Shown here in pieces: positions 1 through 7,880 of a stretch of DNA of 20,032 bases. Numbering within the stretch: the first letter of the stretch is position 1; the number at the start of each line of letters is the position of its first letter. The notes beneath the pieces were generated by a model, which ran no database searches, was not told the DNA's origin, and worked only from the letters and a program-made list of their open reading frames with translations. The translations under genes and the position numbers were made by a program. This stretch comes from an uncultured Succinatimonas sp. (GTDB lineage Bacteria; Pseudomonadota; Gammaproteobacteria; Enterobacterales; Succinivibrionaceae): positions 1 through 20,032 of the forward strand of contig CALFLJ010000134.1 of assembly GCA_937880335.1 (NCBI GenBank). The letters run 5' to 3'.

Positions 1-89
1 CCTAAATAAATACATAAAAAATATTTCAAATATATTACTTATAATAGTAATGATTATTATTTTTGTAAAGTTTATAAAGCCTGCAATCG

Positions 90-1271
90 CTAATTTCTGT
101 TGCTTTTGTAAAAAATTATCAGGCTAACCATTATAAGATATATTCCCACTGTAAAAATAACTGCGCCTGTATTAAATAAATACATAAATAGGCCGGCAAT
201 TATAGGGCCTATACAGTTACCAATTTGCTGACAGGCATATACTAAAGAAAAAGCTTTAGCACTATGATTATCAGAAACTACCATTGCAACTTTGGTGTGT
301 ACTGTTGGTGCAATACCACAAATACTTAATCCACCTAAAAATTGTAAAATGGCAAAAATATAAAGTGAACATTGCATGCTTTGAAGACTATAAAAAAGTC
401 CTGTCATAAAACAAATTACGCTTAAGAGTTTTAAACCTTCGAATTTGTTTGTCAGATGCCCCCAAATTGGAGATGCTAAAATTCCTGCAAAACCGCTTGC
501 TGAGAATACTAATCCTGCTAGCATCATACTCTTAGGATCGTCTAAAAGAAGTTTATCAACATGTAGGGCAATTACAGGTACTAAAGCCATTAAGGACAAA
601 GCCTGAGAGACTGTTGCGAGCATTAAAAGTTTCAAGTCATTATTTTTTATCAACTCCTTAAAGCTTAAATTATCCTTAACACTTTGTTTTTCTAAATCAT
701 GTACTCTAGGTTCCTTTGCCAAAAAAATATTTAAGATAGTAATAATGAAAGCTATAGTAGAGGTTATTAAAAAACATGAACTTACATTTACATTTACAAT
801 TATAAAACCACCAAAAGCTGGGCCTATCACTGTTCCAAGTAAATTGGCGCTTTGTGCAACTCCCATGGCAAGGCCTGTTTTTTCTTTTGGAACAAATCCT
901 GAAATTATGGCTAAAACAGCAGGCCACATACCAGAGGCAAATCCCTGAAAGGCGCGGGCAAAAAATAACTGCAAGGGAGTTTGTGCAAGATAGCCTAAAA
1001 AATAAGCTATAGCTAGGATAAAGCTTACTCTTACAAGCATTGCTTTTTTGCCAACTTTATCAGCAAAATGCCCCCAAAGGGGAGAGATCAAAGCCGCAAT
1101 AATGAATGTTATTGCGTAACATGCGCTACTCCAAAAACTTAAGAATTCGTCCTTTACAAGTAATTCTTCTTTTAAATATACCGGAATAAATGGCATTACA
1201 ATTGTATAACTACTACTGAGTAACAGTAGGTTTACAATCATAAGAGCAAGAATTAAATGATAGCGCTGCAT
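90..1271 (-). CDS. MdtG-like MFS efflux transporter
   Basis: A 393-residue major facilitator of the drug:H+ antiporter type, predicted to sit in the inner membrane and export small molecules; the substrate cannot be read from sequence. About 12 hydrophobic segments are visible. The loop after helix 2 carries the MFS motif A form GHFADKVGKK (about residues 67-76), and RAFQGFASG near residue 106 is typical of the family. Overall order and length resemble E. coli MdtG (about 408 aa). The ATG at 1271 is preceded by AAAGGA at a good distance, so the start is well supported. It is a clear paralogue of the transporter at 4756-6039: over the 50 residues beginning RAFQGFASG, 31 are identical. It is transcribed away from the unknown gene at 1912. 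Family assignment is firm; a specific drug-resistance role is inference. Confidence 0.88.
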   Translation of the reverse strand: MQRYHLILALMIVNLLLLSSSYTIVMPFIPVYLKEELLVKDEFLSFWSSACYAITFIIAALISPLWGHFADKVGKKAMLVRVSFILAIAYFLGYLAQTPLQLFFARAFQGFASGMWPAVLAIISGFVPKEKTGLAMGVAQSANLLGTVIGPAFGGFIIVNVNVSSCFLITSTIAFIITILNIFLAKEPRVHDLEKQSVKDNLSFKELIKNNDLKLLMLATVSQALSLMALVPVIALHVDKLLLDDPKSMMLAGLVFSASGFAGILASPIWGHLTNKFEGLKLLSVICFMTGLFYSLQSMQCSLYIFAILQFLGGLSICGIAPTVHTKVAMVVSDNHSAKAFSLVYACQQIGNCIGPIIAGLFMYLFNTGAVIFTVGIYLIMVSLIIFYKSNRN

Positions 1272-1496
1272 AAAGATCCTTTAAATTATATCTCTATAAT
1301 TTATAACGGATTTTTAGAAAAAGTGTGAGTCTTTTAGCAAAAAAATGCAGACAGTTTAACAATAATTTTTTATTTTAGAAAACTTAAACCTAATTTAGAT
1401 TTCAAATCCATTATTTTTTTGTTTATCTCAAATTTACCTTATTTTGGGGATTTGTCTTTAAGTTCTAAAGCCTTACTTATTTTAAGCATAGTTTTT

Positions 1497-1526
1497 TTGT
1501 CTACCTTACACTTAAAAAAATATAAT
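1497..1526 (+). promoter_or_regulatory. possible sigma-70 promoter
   Basis: TTGTCT (1497-1502) and TATAAT (1521-1526) are separated by 18 bp. The -10 box is perfect and the -35 box matches TTGACA at four of six positions. Such matches are common in AT-rich DNA, so this is tentative. It would give a leader of about 380 nt for the gene at 1912. Confidence 0.25.
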
Positions 1527-1598
1527 ATTTTCTATGTGATGACTAATATTAACCTTACCTGAGATTTTGGGAGCCTGATTTTTTTTAGGCATTTAATC

Positions 1599-1625
1599 TA
1601 TAATACTTCTATGATTAAACATAGA
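1599..1625 (+). promoter_or_regulatory. TATAAT box followed by an inverted repeat
   Basis: A perfect TATAAT (1599-1604) lies directly before the inverted repeat TCTATG-ATTAAA-CATAGA (1608-1625), which would cover the expected start of transcription. That is a usual place for a repressor operator. No good -35 box is present at 17 bp. The symmetry is seen; the function is a guess. Confidence 0.22.
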
Positions 1626-1911
1626 TTTTATTTTTGTATATAAATATATATGAATGCTTAAAAAAAACTGTAATTTGTTATAGACAGTAAAGTGAATTTG
1701 TTTGGCTTAAATCTTAGATTAAATGTGAGGTCGAATTATTAAGCTGTTTAAGTCAGGAAATTATAGATATTTAGCAAAACCTTTTTGATAAACTGTGTGT
1801 TAGGGCGTTTCTAGATTTAAAAAAATAATTTAAACTATCTTTAAAATAATAATTGTTACCGCATAGAAAAATAAGCATGAGCTTAACGCATCGCGGTGTA
1901 AGGTTTTTAAT

Positions 1912-4197
1912 ATGAAACAATATAAAGATGAAACAGAACTTGCAGCAGCCTTTTTGCGTATCATGCAAAAGCTATATATTTTGCGTAATCTTGATGATGT
2001 TCCAGCAGAGCTTACTTTAAAACAAATTTTTCGACATATCTTAACTAATCAAGCGCTATCTATAGTCGATCCCCAAGAACAGGCTTTAATTGTGGGCATT
2101 AGTCGACATCTTGAGCTTTTTGATCGCGTATTATTTTCAGGCATACCCTATGTTATGCACGAGGCTCTCTCTCAAATGAATTCTTATGACAGGGTTTTTG
2201 TCAAAGTTATGCATTTGATAAATGAGAATAGAGGAACTCATCGTGAAGGAGGGTTCCGTCTTTTAGATGATGATCTGCGTATTTATAGAAAGGATAGAGC
2301 AAGACGTGTTTTAGCTTGGACTTTAAGATCATTGAATTTAGCCTCACATCCTGTCTTTACTCCTATGCCATTAGATCCAAGTGAGATCGAAAGGTTAATT
2401 TTTACATATAAGCGTTCACTTATAGCCAAACGACCTGAATATAGAGATGTTTTTGAGCATTGGACTAATGAAATTGATAGTGTCAAATACATTTTAAATA
2501 GGCGCCTAAATCAGTTAGGTGTGCCTCATCAGATCATTAGTAACCTAAGCCCTGAATCTGAGGATCTTTGTGAGTTCTTTTTTGTTCTCATTTTAAGACA
2601 GCAAAATCGCTTGGCTGATAGTTATCTCTCTCAATATCAAGCTCCTCGTTTGGAGATAGCCCGTCAGAATTTTATCTGGATTTTAAATCAAAAGAATATT
2701 CTTGATGACATAAATAACCCGCCTTATGGCGTTTCTGCCATGCAGATTATAAAGCAGCTTTACAGTGCAGATGGCAGGGGACTTGATCAAAATGCAGTCG
2801 ATTTTCTAAATGAAAGAAGAGAAAATTTTGCCGTTTATAATGAAATTTTAGAATTACCGTCTTTTGATGATTTCTTAGAAGCCTTCTCTCAGTTACCACC
2901 TGAGGATCAGGCTTTTATATCTGTTTTACAGCGCTTAGACAAGTTCTATCGTGATCATGGCAGATTTAACGCACATGATGATAGCTGGTATTCGTCAGAT
3001 TTTTACGGTCAGCTAAGCTTTGATGATATCCAAGAAGATCATCATTTACCTCGTTTTTATTCAAATCAGGCTTTAGAGCAAGATCTTGACGATGAGGAGC
3101 ATTATTACAGTTTTGATGATTATAGTTCTCAAGATAAAGATGACGAAAATCTCTTCGAAAAAACTCCGCAAGGTCAAATAGAGGCTGATAGAACCAGTTA
3201 CGATCCGAGTTCTTACGATATAAATTTACAAAACAATAATGATAAGGATGTAAATTTAGATCTAGGAGATGATAATCTAGAAAATTCTGAAAATAATAAA
3301 TATGATCTGAAAGTTGATGCTTCTGAGGGTGATGAAAAATCAGATGAGAGCAAAGATGAGATCTGTGACGTCAAAGAAGACAAAGACACCTTAGCTTATA
3401 GAGAAAATGAAAATCAGCAATTAGATGAGGCACTCTTTGTTAGAACGGATGATGAGCAATATAATGCAGCCTATAATCGTACTATTGAAATTCTGTTAAA
3501 GACAGGATTTATAGGTGATATAAAACAACCTAATCTTTACGATCCTCATGAGCTTTTTACAAGTTTAATTGATACAGAAAAGCTGCATTTAGTAGATGGG
3601 GAGGATGTAAAGTTCCTTATTGACAGAAGTTTAAATACAGCCGTTTATCTTGCAATTTTCCGTTTAGATTCCATATCAAGAGAGCGTCTAATAGATAGTC
3701 TGCAAAGTGAGGACAAAGGATTTGTAAATGCCTTGCTTTCACTTGAAAAAACAAATTTAACTACAGATGATAATGTAAATGATAATGATCTTAACTCTTT
3801 AGATAGTACCGAGGGTGAGGATATTGCCTTAGATAAAAAGTCTGATAAAACAAATTCTGAAAATAAAGATCAAGAACTATCTTTGACATCAAATGATATT
3901 TATAAGAAAACTATTTCAATTCTTTTAAACCTAAAGCTTATTGAGGATTTAGGTGATTTGCAATATGGAACAGTTGCTGTAGATGTATGTGATCTTTTTG
4001 CTAAGATATATACTCTCGATAACTTTATTATGCTTGAAAAGGATGAGCAGCTTTTCTTATATGAACGTCGTCATTTTGAGGATCTTTTAAATAAAAGCTT
4101 AAATGATAAAGCCTTATTTAAAGAAGAATTTGCAAAGTTAAACGCTGACGACCAAGCCTTTATTAAAGCGTTAAAAGATCTTGTTTATAATCTTTAA
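1912..4197 (+). CDS. unknown protein with five helical repeats and acidic linkers
   Basis: I do not recognise this 761-residue protein. It has no signal peptide or membrane segment, so it should be cytoplasmic. Five diverged copies of a roughly 100-residue, probably all-helical module can be aligned by eye at residues 9-103, 128-232, 246-346, 516-613 and 660-760. Each has a first half with a pattern like ILL..K.I.DI..P, a middle helix like FL.ERR.N..VYN.IL, and an end like L..EDQAFI.AL..L. In copy 3 the end reads LPPEDQAFISVL and in copy 5 LNADDQAFIKAL. Between copies 3 and 4 lies a disordered-looking linker (about 347-512) rich in Asp, Glu, Ser and Asn; a shorter one (about 614-658) separates copies 4 and 5. 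The start is the ATG after TAAGG with 8 nt spacing. It is monocistronic, ends at a strong terminator, and lies between two MFS paralogues on the other strand. A scaffold or binding role would fit the architecture, but nothing shows it. Confidence 0.85.
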   Translation: MKQYKDETELAAAFLRIMQKLYILRNLDDVPAELTLKQIFRHILTNQALSIVDPQEQALIVGISRHLELFDRVLFSGIPYVMHEALSQMNSYDRVFVKVMHLINENRGTHREGGFRLLDDDLRIYRKDRARRVLAWTLRSLNLASHPVFTPMPLDPSEIERLIFTYKRSLIAKRPEYRDVFEHWTNEIDSVKYILNRRLNQLGVPHQIISNLSPESEDLCEFFFVLILRQQNRLADSYLSQYQAPRLEIARQNFIWILNQKNILDDINNPPYGVSAMQIIKQLYSADGRGLDQNAVDFLNERRENFAVYNEILELPSFDDFLEAFSQLPPEDQAFISVLQRLDKFYRDHGRFNAHDDSWYSSDFYGQLSFDDIQEDHHLPRFYSNQALEQDLDDEEHYYSFDDYSSQDKDDENLFEKTPQGQIEADRTSYDPSSYDINLQNNNDKDVNLDLGDDNLENSENNKYDLKVDASEGDEKSDESKDEICDVKEDKDTLAYRENENQQLDEALFVRTDDEQYNAAYNRTIEILLKTGFIGDIKQPNLYDPHELFTSLIDTEKLHLVDGEDVKFLIDRSLNTAVYLAIFRLDSISRERLIDSLQSEDKGFVNALLSLEKTNLTTDDNVNDNDLNSLDSTEGEDIALDKKSDKTNSENKDQELSLTSNDIYKKTISILLNLKLIEDLGDLQYGTVAVDVCDLFAKIYTLDNFIMLEKDEQLFLYERRHFEDLLNKSLNDKALFKEEFAKLNADDQAFIKALKDLVYNL
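1936..4191 (+). repeat. five diverged copies of a ~300-bp coding module
   Basis: The five modules fall at about 1936-2220, 2293-2607, 2647-2949, 3457-3750 and 3889-4191. They are recognisable only at protein level; the DNA copies are too diverged to recombine easily. Copies 1-3 are nearly contiguous and copies 4-5 follow the acidic linker. Copies 3, 4 and 5 are most alike; copies 1 and 2 are more degenerate, copy 2 ending LSPESEDLCEFFFVL where copy 3 has LPPEDQAFISVL. Boundaries are by-eye estimates. Confidence 0.65.
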
Positions 4198-4208
4198 TAT
4201 TTGTTAAG

Positions 4209-4242
4209 AACTTCCTCCAATACTTAGATGGAGGAAGTTTTT
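4209..4242. terminator. rho-independent terminator between convergent genes
   Basis: A perfect 11-bp stem, AACTTCCTCCA (4209-4219) with TGGAGGAAGTT (4229-4239), has a 9-nt loop and is followed by a T run (4238-4242). It lies 11 bp after the stop of the five-repeat gene and is best oriented for it. On the minus strand the tail is weaker (TTCTTAA), but it may also stop transcripts from the Sel1-type gene. Confidence 0.85.
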
Positions 4243-4266
4243 AATTTCAAACTTTTAGCAACAAGA

Positions 4267-4743
4267 TTAAAAACCTTTGTTGCATGCAGTCTTGTCAAGA
4301 TTGCAGGCTTTATCATAAAGTTTTTGGGCTTTTTCTAAATTAGCCTTTATTCCAATTCCTTTTTCATAATTTTTAGCAAGTTTAAAGCAGTTAAATCCAT
4401 CCTGTAAGGCGCATCCATAACGAAAAAGTTCTGTAGCTATATTAGGATCACTTTCAATTAAAAGCTCTCCTGCATGGTAACAAGATAAAGCATGGCCCTT
4501 ATAACATTTTTCTTTCAGCTCATCCACACTCAATATTTCTTTTTCTTCTTTAGGATTGATTTCAGCAAAGCCCTGAGGCGGTTTTTTGATTTTTAAATCT
4601 TCATTATCTTGTACTTGATGATTGATTATCAGATTTTCCGTCCTATCAAAACCCTGAGGCGGATTTTTAATAATTCTTAAGTCACTGGCTGTTGAACTAA
4701 AGCTAAGTAAGAGAGTTAAAGTGAAGACTGTTATTTTTAACAT
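4267..4743 (-). CDS. small secreted Sel1-type cysteine-rich protein
   Basis: A 158-residue protein with a typical signal peptide (residues 1 to about 19, ending SSTA before SDL), so it is exported to the periplasm or beyond. The C-terminal half (about 75-158) looks like short Sel1/TPR-like helical repeats, with cysteine pairs C80/C88, C111/C119 and C147/C154 spaced like the disulfide pairs of Hcp-type Sel1 proteins; the pairing is inferred from that family. The N-terminal part has two copies of a K.PPQGF element, at about 26-32 and 53-59. The ATG at 4743 is preceded by AGAGGA. It lies 12 bp after the MFS gene at 4756-6039, so the two are very likely cotranscribed. Sel1 proteins usually mediate protein-protein contacts; the specific role is unknown. 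Confidence 0.75.
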   Translation of the reverse strand: MLKITVFTLTLLLSFSSTASDLRIIKNPPQGFDRTENLIINHQVQDNEDLKIKKPPQGFAEINPKEEKEILSVDELKEKCYKGHALSCYHAGELLIESDPNIATELFRYGCALQDGFNCFKLAKNYEKGIGIKANLEKAQKLYDKACNLDKTACNKGF

Positions 4744-4755
4744 AAAAAATCCTCT

Positions 4756-6039
4756 TTATTCTTTCTTATCCTTTTTTAATTCTTCCATAGCCTCGCGTTT
4801 TATTCTTTCCATATAGTCCTCACTATGAGTTAGGTTATTTTGATTTTGTACTGATACCTTAAGCTCCTGAGGGGTAGCTAAAAGTATAGTAAGTCCTATT
4901 AAAAATAAGACTGCACCTGATACTACATAGACAAGACTTATGCTTAAGAAAGTAGCAATGAGGCCACCTATAATAGGACCTATAGCTCCTCCTAACATTT
5001 GTGAGGAGAATGAGAGTCCAAAACCTACGCCACGCGCATTTGGTGGGGTCAGCAGAATAATGATTGAATTTGCAGACGGGAATATTCCACTAAAGCCTAG
5101 TCCTGCAATAAACTGGAATAGGGCAAAGATCCAAATATTACGAGGAAGGCCTTGTATCATGATAAAAATGCCAGCTGCAATTAAAGCTGCGATTAAAGTT
5201 TTATAAAAGCCAATCTTTTGTCCAGCTCTGCCCCAGAAAGGAGATGCAATAGCACCTGCGATACCTCCAAGTGAGAATACAAAACCTGAAAGTAAAATAA
5301 CATTTGTTGAATCTTGAACTAAGTCTTTTACATAGGTAGTGGCGATAGGCTGAATTTGTAAAATCACCATGTTAGTAAGGCCTACACAGGCTAACAGGGT
5401 CAAAATACCTCTATTGTGAAGTAATTCCTTACTTGATGAAACTTTTTTATTCTCAAGGGCGTCTTTTGGATCACGCGGTGGTTCTTTAATAAAGATAAAA
5501 GTAATAACCGTGATTAAAGCCAGGGCTGAGGCTCCCACAAAGAATGAGTTTCTCATGCCAAAAGCAGTCGCTAATATACCTCCTAAAAGAGGACCTAAAA
5601 TACCGCCACAAATATTTGCACTTTGCATCAGTCCCATGGAAAGACCGATTTTAGATTTTGGAGTATAAGCTGAGAGTATTACAAGACAGGCAGGCCATAA
5701 ACCTGAGGCAAATCCCTGAAAAGCTCTGGCTAAAAACAGTTGCATTGGAGTTTCTACAATGCCACCTAAGAGATAGGATATGGCCAAAAGGAAAGACGAT
5801 CTTATGACCATGGGTTTCTTACCCATTTTGTCTGAAAGTTTTCCCCAAATTGGAGATACCACAGCACTTACGGCAAAGCTTACAGCAAAGCATAGGCCTG
5901 ACCATAGATTTACGTTACTTTCAGGACAATTGAGTTCTTTTGCCAAATAAATTGGCAAAAAAGGAATTAGCATGGTATAACTTGCCGACATCATAACCGC
6001 ACAGGCTATCATGATTCCTAATACGACTTTCCAATTCAT
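4756..6039 (-). CDS. MdtG-like MFS efflux transporter (second copy)
   Basis: A 427-residue, 12-helix major facilitator closely related to the transporter at 90-1271. It has the motif A form GKLSDKMGKK after helix 2 (about 66-75) and RAFQGFASGLWPA near residue 106. It differs from its paralogue mainly by a longer, charged C-terminal tail (last 35 residues or so, ending EAMEELKKDKKE), which would be cytoplasmic. The ATG at 6039 has only a weak AAAGAG ribosome site about 12 nt upstream. The gene starts 75 bp after the end of panF with no clear terminator between them, so read-through from yhdT-panF is possible. The Sel1-type gene follows 12 bp downstream. It is predicted to be a proton-coupled exporter; the substrate is unknown. 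Confidence 0.88.
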   Translation of the reverse strand: MNWKVVLGIMIACAVMMSASYTMLIPFLPIYLAKELNCPESNVNLWSGLCFAVSFAVSAVVSPIWGKLSDKMGKKPMVIRSSFLLAISYLLGGIVETPMQLFLARAFQGFASGLWPACLVILSAYTPKSKIGLSMGLMQSANICGGILGPLLGGILATAFGMRNSFFVGASALALITVITFIFIKEPPRDPKDALENKKVSSSKELLHNRGILTLLACVGLTNMVILQIQPIATTYVKDLVQDSTNVILLSGFVFSLGGIAGAIASPFWGRAGQKIGFYKTLIAALIAAGIFIMIQGLPRNIWIFALFQFIAGLGFSGIFPSANSIIILLTPPNARGVGFGLSFSSQMLGGAIGPIIGGLIATFLSISLVYVVSGAVLFLIGLTILLATPQELKVSVQNQNNLTHSEDYMERIKREAMEELKKDKKE

Positions 6040-6114
6040 AATCTAAAAAAACTCTTTATAAGGTTTATGTAATATTTAAGTAATATTTTAACTTAAGCTA
6101 AAGTTTTTTTGTGA

Positions 6115-7611
6115 TCAAGTTAACCTATGAGGAAAAAATATTTTCAGAATTTTTTCGTCATCTGATGGAAATAAATAAGCTCCTAAAATAGAAAAAACCA
6201 AGCCTGCTATAGTTCCTGTAACTATATTATGGCAATCTAAAATTTTTATACCAAGGCTCATGGTTAAAATATAAACACCAAGACCAAATATTACTCCCAT
6301 CAGCGCTCCTCCTGCGTTCATGCGCTTCCAGAACAGTCCTAAGACAATAGGCCAGAGGAAAGCACTCTCAAGTCCACCAAAGGCAAATAGGTTAACCCAT
6401 GCAACTAGATCTGGTGGATAAATTGAAAGTAAAATGGCAATAAATCCTAAAAATATAGTGATAAAAATAGCTGCTATTTGTTGTTTTTTTTGGTTAACCG
6501 ACTCTTTTGTTTTTTCTTTGGCTATTTGTAAGTAAAGATCACGTACGATTGCAGATGAGGCTGCAATTAAGAGTGAACTTACTGTACTCATTGTAGCTGC
6601 CAGAGGTCCTATGATGGTAATACCTGCCAAAAGAGGATTCATATGTCCTACAATAAGATTTGGGATAATAGCGTCGGTACCAGCTTTTGGAATATCTGTA
6701 ATAATGGCTCTTGAAAAAACTCCCAATAATGTCATGCCAATCATTAAAGCACCGCATACTATAGTTGCGATAACCATGGCTCGGTGTAGATCTTGTGTTG
6801 TTTTATAGCTTAGACAACGTACCGCAGATTGAGGTAAACCAACGGTTGCAAAGCCTACTAATATCCAGGCTGAAAAAAGTAAAGACCAAGGAAGGGCTCC
6901 ACCTGCATTTGCCTTAAAGTTATTGGATATTCCATTTTCATCTAGGTTTACCAAAGAGAGAGACTCAGAAATTCCCTTAAAGCCGTGAGCGTCCTTTAAA
7001 ATTACATAACCTAGGCAAAACATACCGACAATCATCAAAATTGCACAAATTGTATCTGTAAGTACAACAGCTTTAAAACCTGAGGATGTATAGATTACGG
7101 TTACTGATGCAAAAATTATAAGACCTAAAACGTAGTCTAAGCCCGTTATAGCAGAAAAGATCTGAGCTCCGCCTATAAATTGACCTACAACCATAGCGGT
7201 GAAGAAAATAAGCAGGACTAAGGATAATAATAATGAAAGTGCTTTATTGCGATAACGCTCATGTATGATATCAATAATAGTAAGGGCATCTACTTTGCGA
7301 CCTAATACAGCTAGTTTTTTCCCAATTAGTCCTAGGATTAAAAAGCCGGTTATAATTTGAGGTGCTGCAAAAACAACCCATCCGTAGCCTAAATTCCATG
7401 CAATACCAGGTCCTGATACAAATGAGCTAACCGAACCATATGTGGCAATTAATGTCATAGCAAGGACAACTCCACCTAAGCTTCGGTTTGCTATAAAGTA
7501 ATCTTTTTGAAAATTCTTACTTTTTTTAAGTCCACGGTTAGCATAAAGACCTACGAGAAGCAGGACTGCTAAAAAAACGAGTACAGGGAAAACTGTAGGA
7601 TTAAGATTCAT
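6115..7611 (-). CDS. panF: sodium/pantothenate symporter PanF
   Basis: A sodium:solute symporter (SSS family) that imports pantothenate, the coenzyme A precursor, across the inner membrane. From the ATG at 7611 it has 498 residues, near the usual 480-485. It closely follows E. coli PanF: the N-terminal YFIANRSLGGVVLAMTL stretch, VGQFIGGAQ, the GLPQSAVRCLSYK segment (E. coli GLPHTAVRCISYK) and FAFGGLESAFLWP. About 13 membrane segments are visible. I chose 7611 over the upstream in-frame ATG at 7626 because GAGGAT lies about 7 nt before it, whereas nothing resembling a ribosome site precedes 7626. It overlaps the end of yhdT by 11 bp, the usual yhdT-panF pairing, which indicates translational coupling. 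Confidence 0.95.
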   Translation of the reverse strand: MNLNPTVFPVLVFLAVLLLVGLYANRGLKKSKNFQKDYFIANRSLGGVVLAMTLIATYGSVSSFVSGPGIAWNLGYGWVVFAAPQIITGFLILGLIGKKLAVLGRKVDALTIIDIIHERYRNKALSLLLSLVLLIFFTAMVVGQFIGGAQIFSAITGLDYVLGLIIFASVTVIYTSSGFKAVVLTDTICAILMIVGMFCLGYVILKDAHGFKGISESLSLVNLDENGISNNFKANAGGALPWSLLFSAWILVGFATVGLPQSAVRCLSYKTTQDLHRAMVIATIVCGALMIGMTLLGVFSRAIITDIPKAGTDAIIPNLIVGHMNPLLAGITIIGPLAATMSTVSSLLIAASSAIVRDLYLQIAKEKTKESVNQKKQQIAAIFITIFLGFIAILLSIYPPDLVAWVNLFAFGGLESAFLWPIVLGLFWKRMNAGGALMGVIFGLGVYILTMSLGIKILDCHNIVTGTIAGLVFSILGAYLFPSDDEKILKIFFPHRLT

Positions 7612-7873
7612 TTTCCTTATCCTCATCTAAATTAAAGTTAAACATAAATTTTTTTACTAAGATAATTACTGATAATACAGATAAGATATAACCTCCAATA
7701 CAGGAGATGGAAAACCATAGGGGCATTCCTAAAAGAGTGGTTTTATAGTCTTTAAAAAGATATATAGAAAGCCAGAAAAAGGCTGTAATTAAAACAGCGC
7801 AGACAATAGTAGCCGTAGCCTCTCTATCCATTAGCTGGAATTTTTCTTTATAAGTTAAATTTTTATTTTTCAT
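7601..7873 (-). CDS. yhdT: YhdT family small membrane protein (DUF997)
   Basis: A 90-residue membrane protein with two hydrophobic segments (about 20-40 and 50-73). The pattern DREATATIVCAVLITAFFWLS, then GMPLWFSISCIGG, matches the EAxW..LT..Y...W and GFPRWFEMACI pattern of E. coli YhdT. YhdT is almost always encoded directly before panF and overlaps it here, so it is thought to be an accessory to pantothenate transport; its biochemical role is not established. The ATG at 7873 has no good ribosome site, and a strong terminator hairpin ends only about 8 nt upstream, so how this gene is expressed is unclear. A later in-frame ATG at 7831 would drop the conserved N-terminal part. Confidence 0.88.
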   Translation of the reverse strand: MKNKNLTYKEKFQLMDREATATIVCAVLITAFFWLSIYLFKDYKTTLLGMPLWFSISCIGGYILSVLSVIILVKKFMFNFNLDEDKENES

Positions 7874-7880
7874 TGCTTTT

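Larger units (their letters stand above)
1272..1911. other. 640-bp non-coding region between divergent genes
   Basis: This very AT-rich stretch separates the MFS gene (-) from the five-repeat protein gene (+). I find no convincing coding sequence in it: the only sizeable reading frame (minus strand, 1771-1968) lacks a ribosome site and runs into the start of the gene at 1912. It must hold the promoters of both neighbours. Two TATAAT hexamers on the plus strand (1521-1526 and 1599-1604) and an inverted repeat at 1608-1625 are the only structured elements I can point to. If transcription starts at either TATAAT, the leader of the 1912 gene would be about 300-380 nt. A small RNA or leader element is possible but not shown. 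Confidence 0.6.

Noticed and set aside
1..89. AT-only dyads (TTACT/AGTAA and ATAATA/TATTAT) after the first MFS gene, as a terminator
   Set aside because: Stems contain almost no G-C pairs and no clean T run follows on the minus strand.
1771..1968. A 65-residue open frame on the minus strand across the start of the five-repeat gene
   Set aside because: No ribosome site, atypical composition for a protein, and it overlaps the well-supported start at 1912.
4267..4743. Classifying the Sel1-type protein as a beta-lactamase because Hcp-family relatives are annotated so
   Set aside because: Only the Cys-paired helical repeat pattern is visible; no catalytic motif supports an enzymatic call.
6089..6110. 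AACTT-loop-AAGTT hairpin followed by seven Ts between panF and the second MFS gene
   Set aside because: The T run is on the plus strand and no plus-strand gene ends here; the 5-bp AT stem is too weak to call a terminator for the minus-strand genes.
7612..7626. Upstream ATG at 7626 as the PanF start
   Set aside because: Nothing resembling a Shine-Dalgarno precedes it, while the ATG at 7611 has GAGGAT at good distance and gives a length closer to the family.
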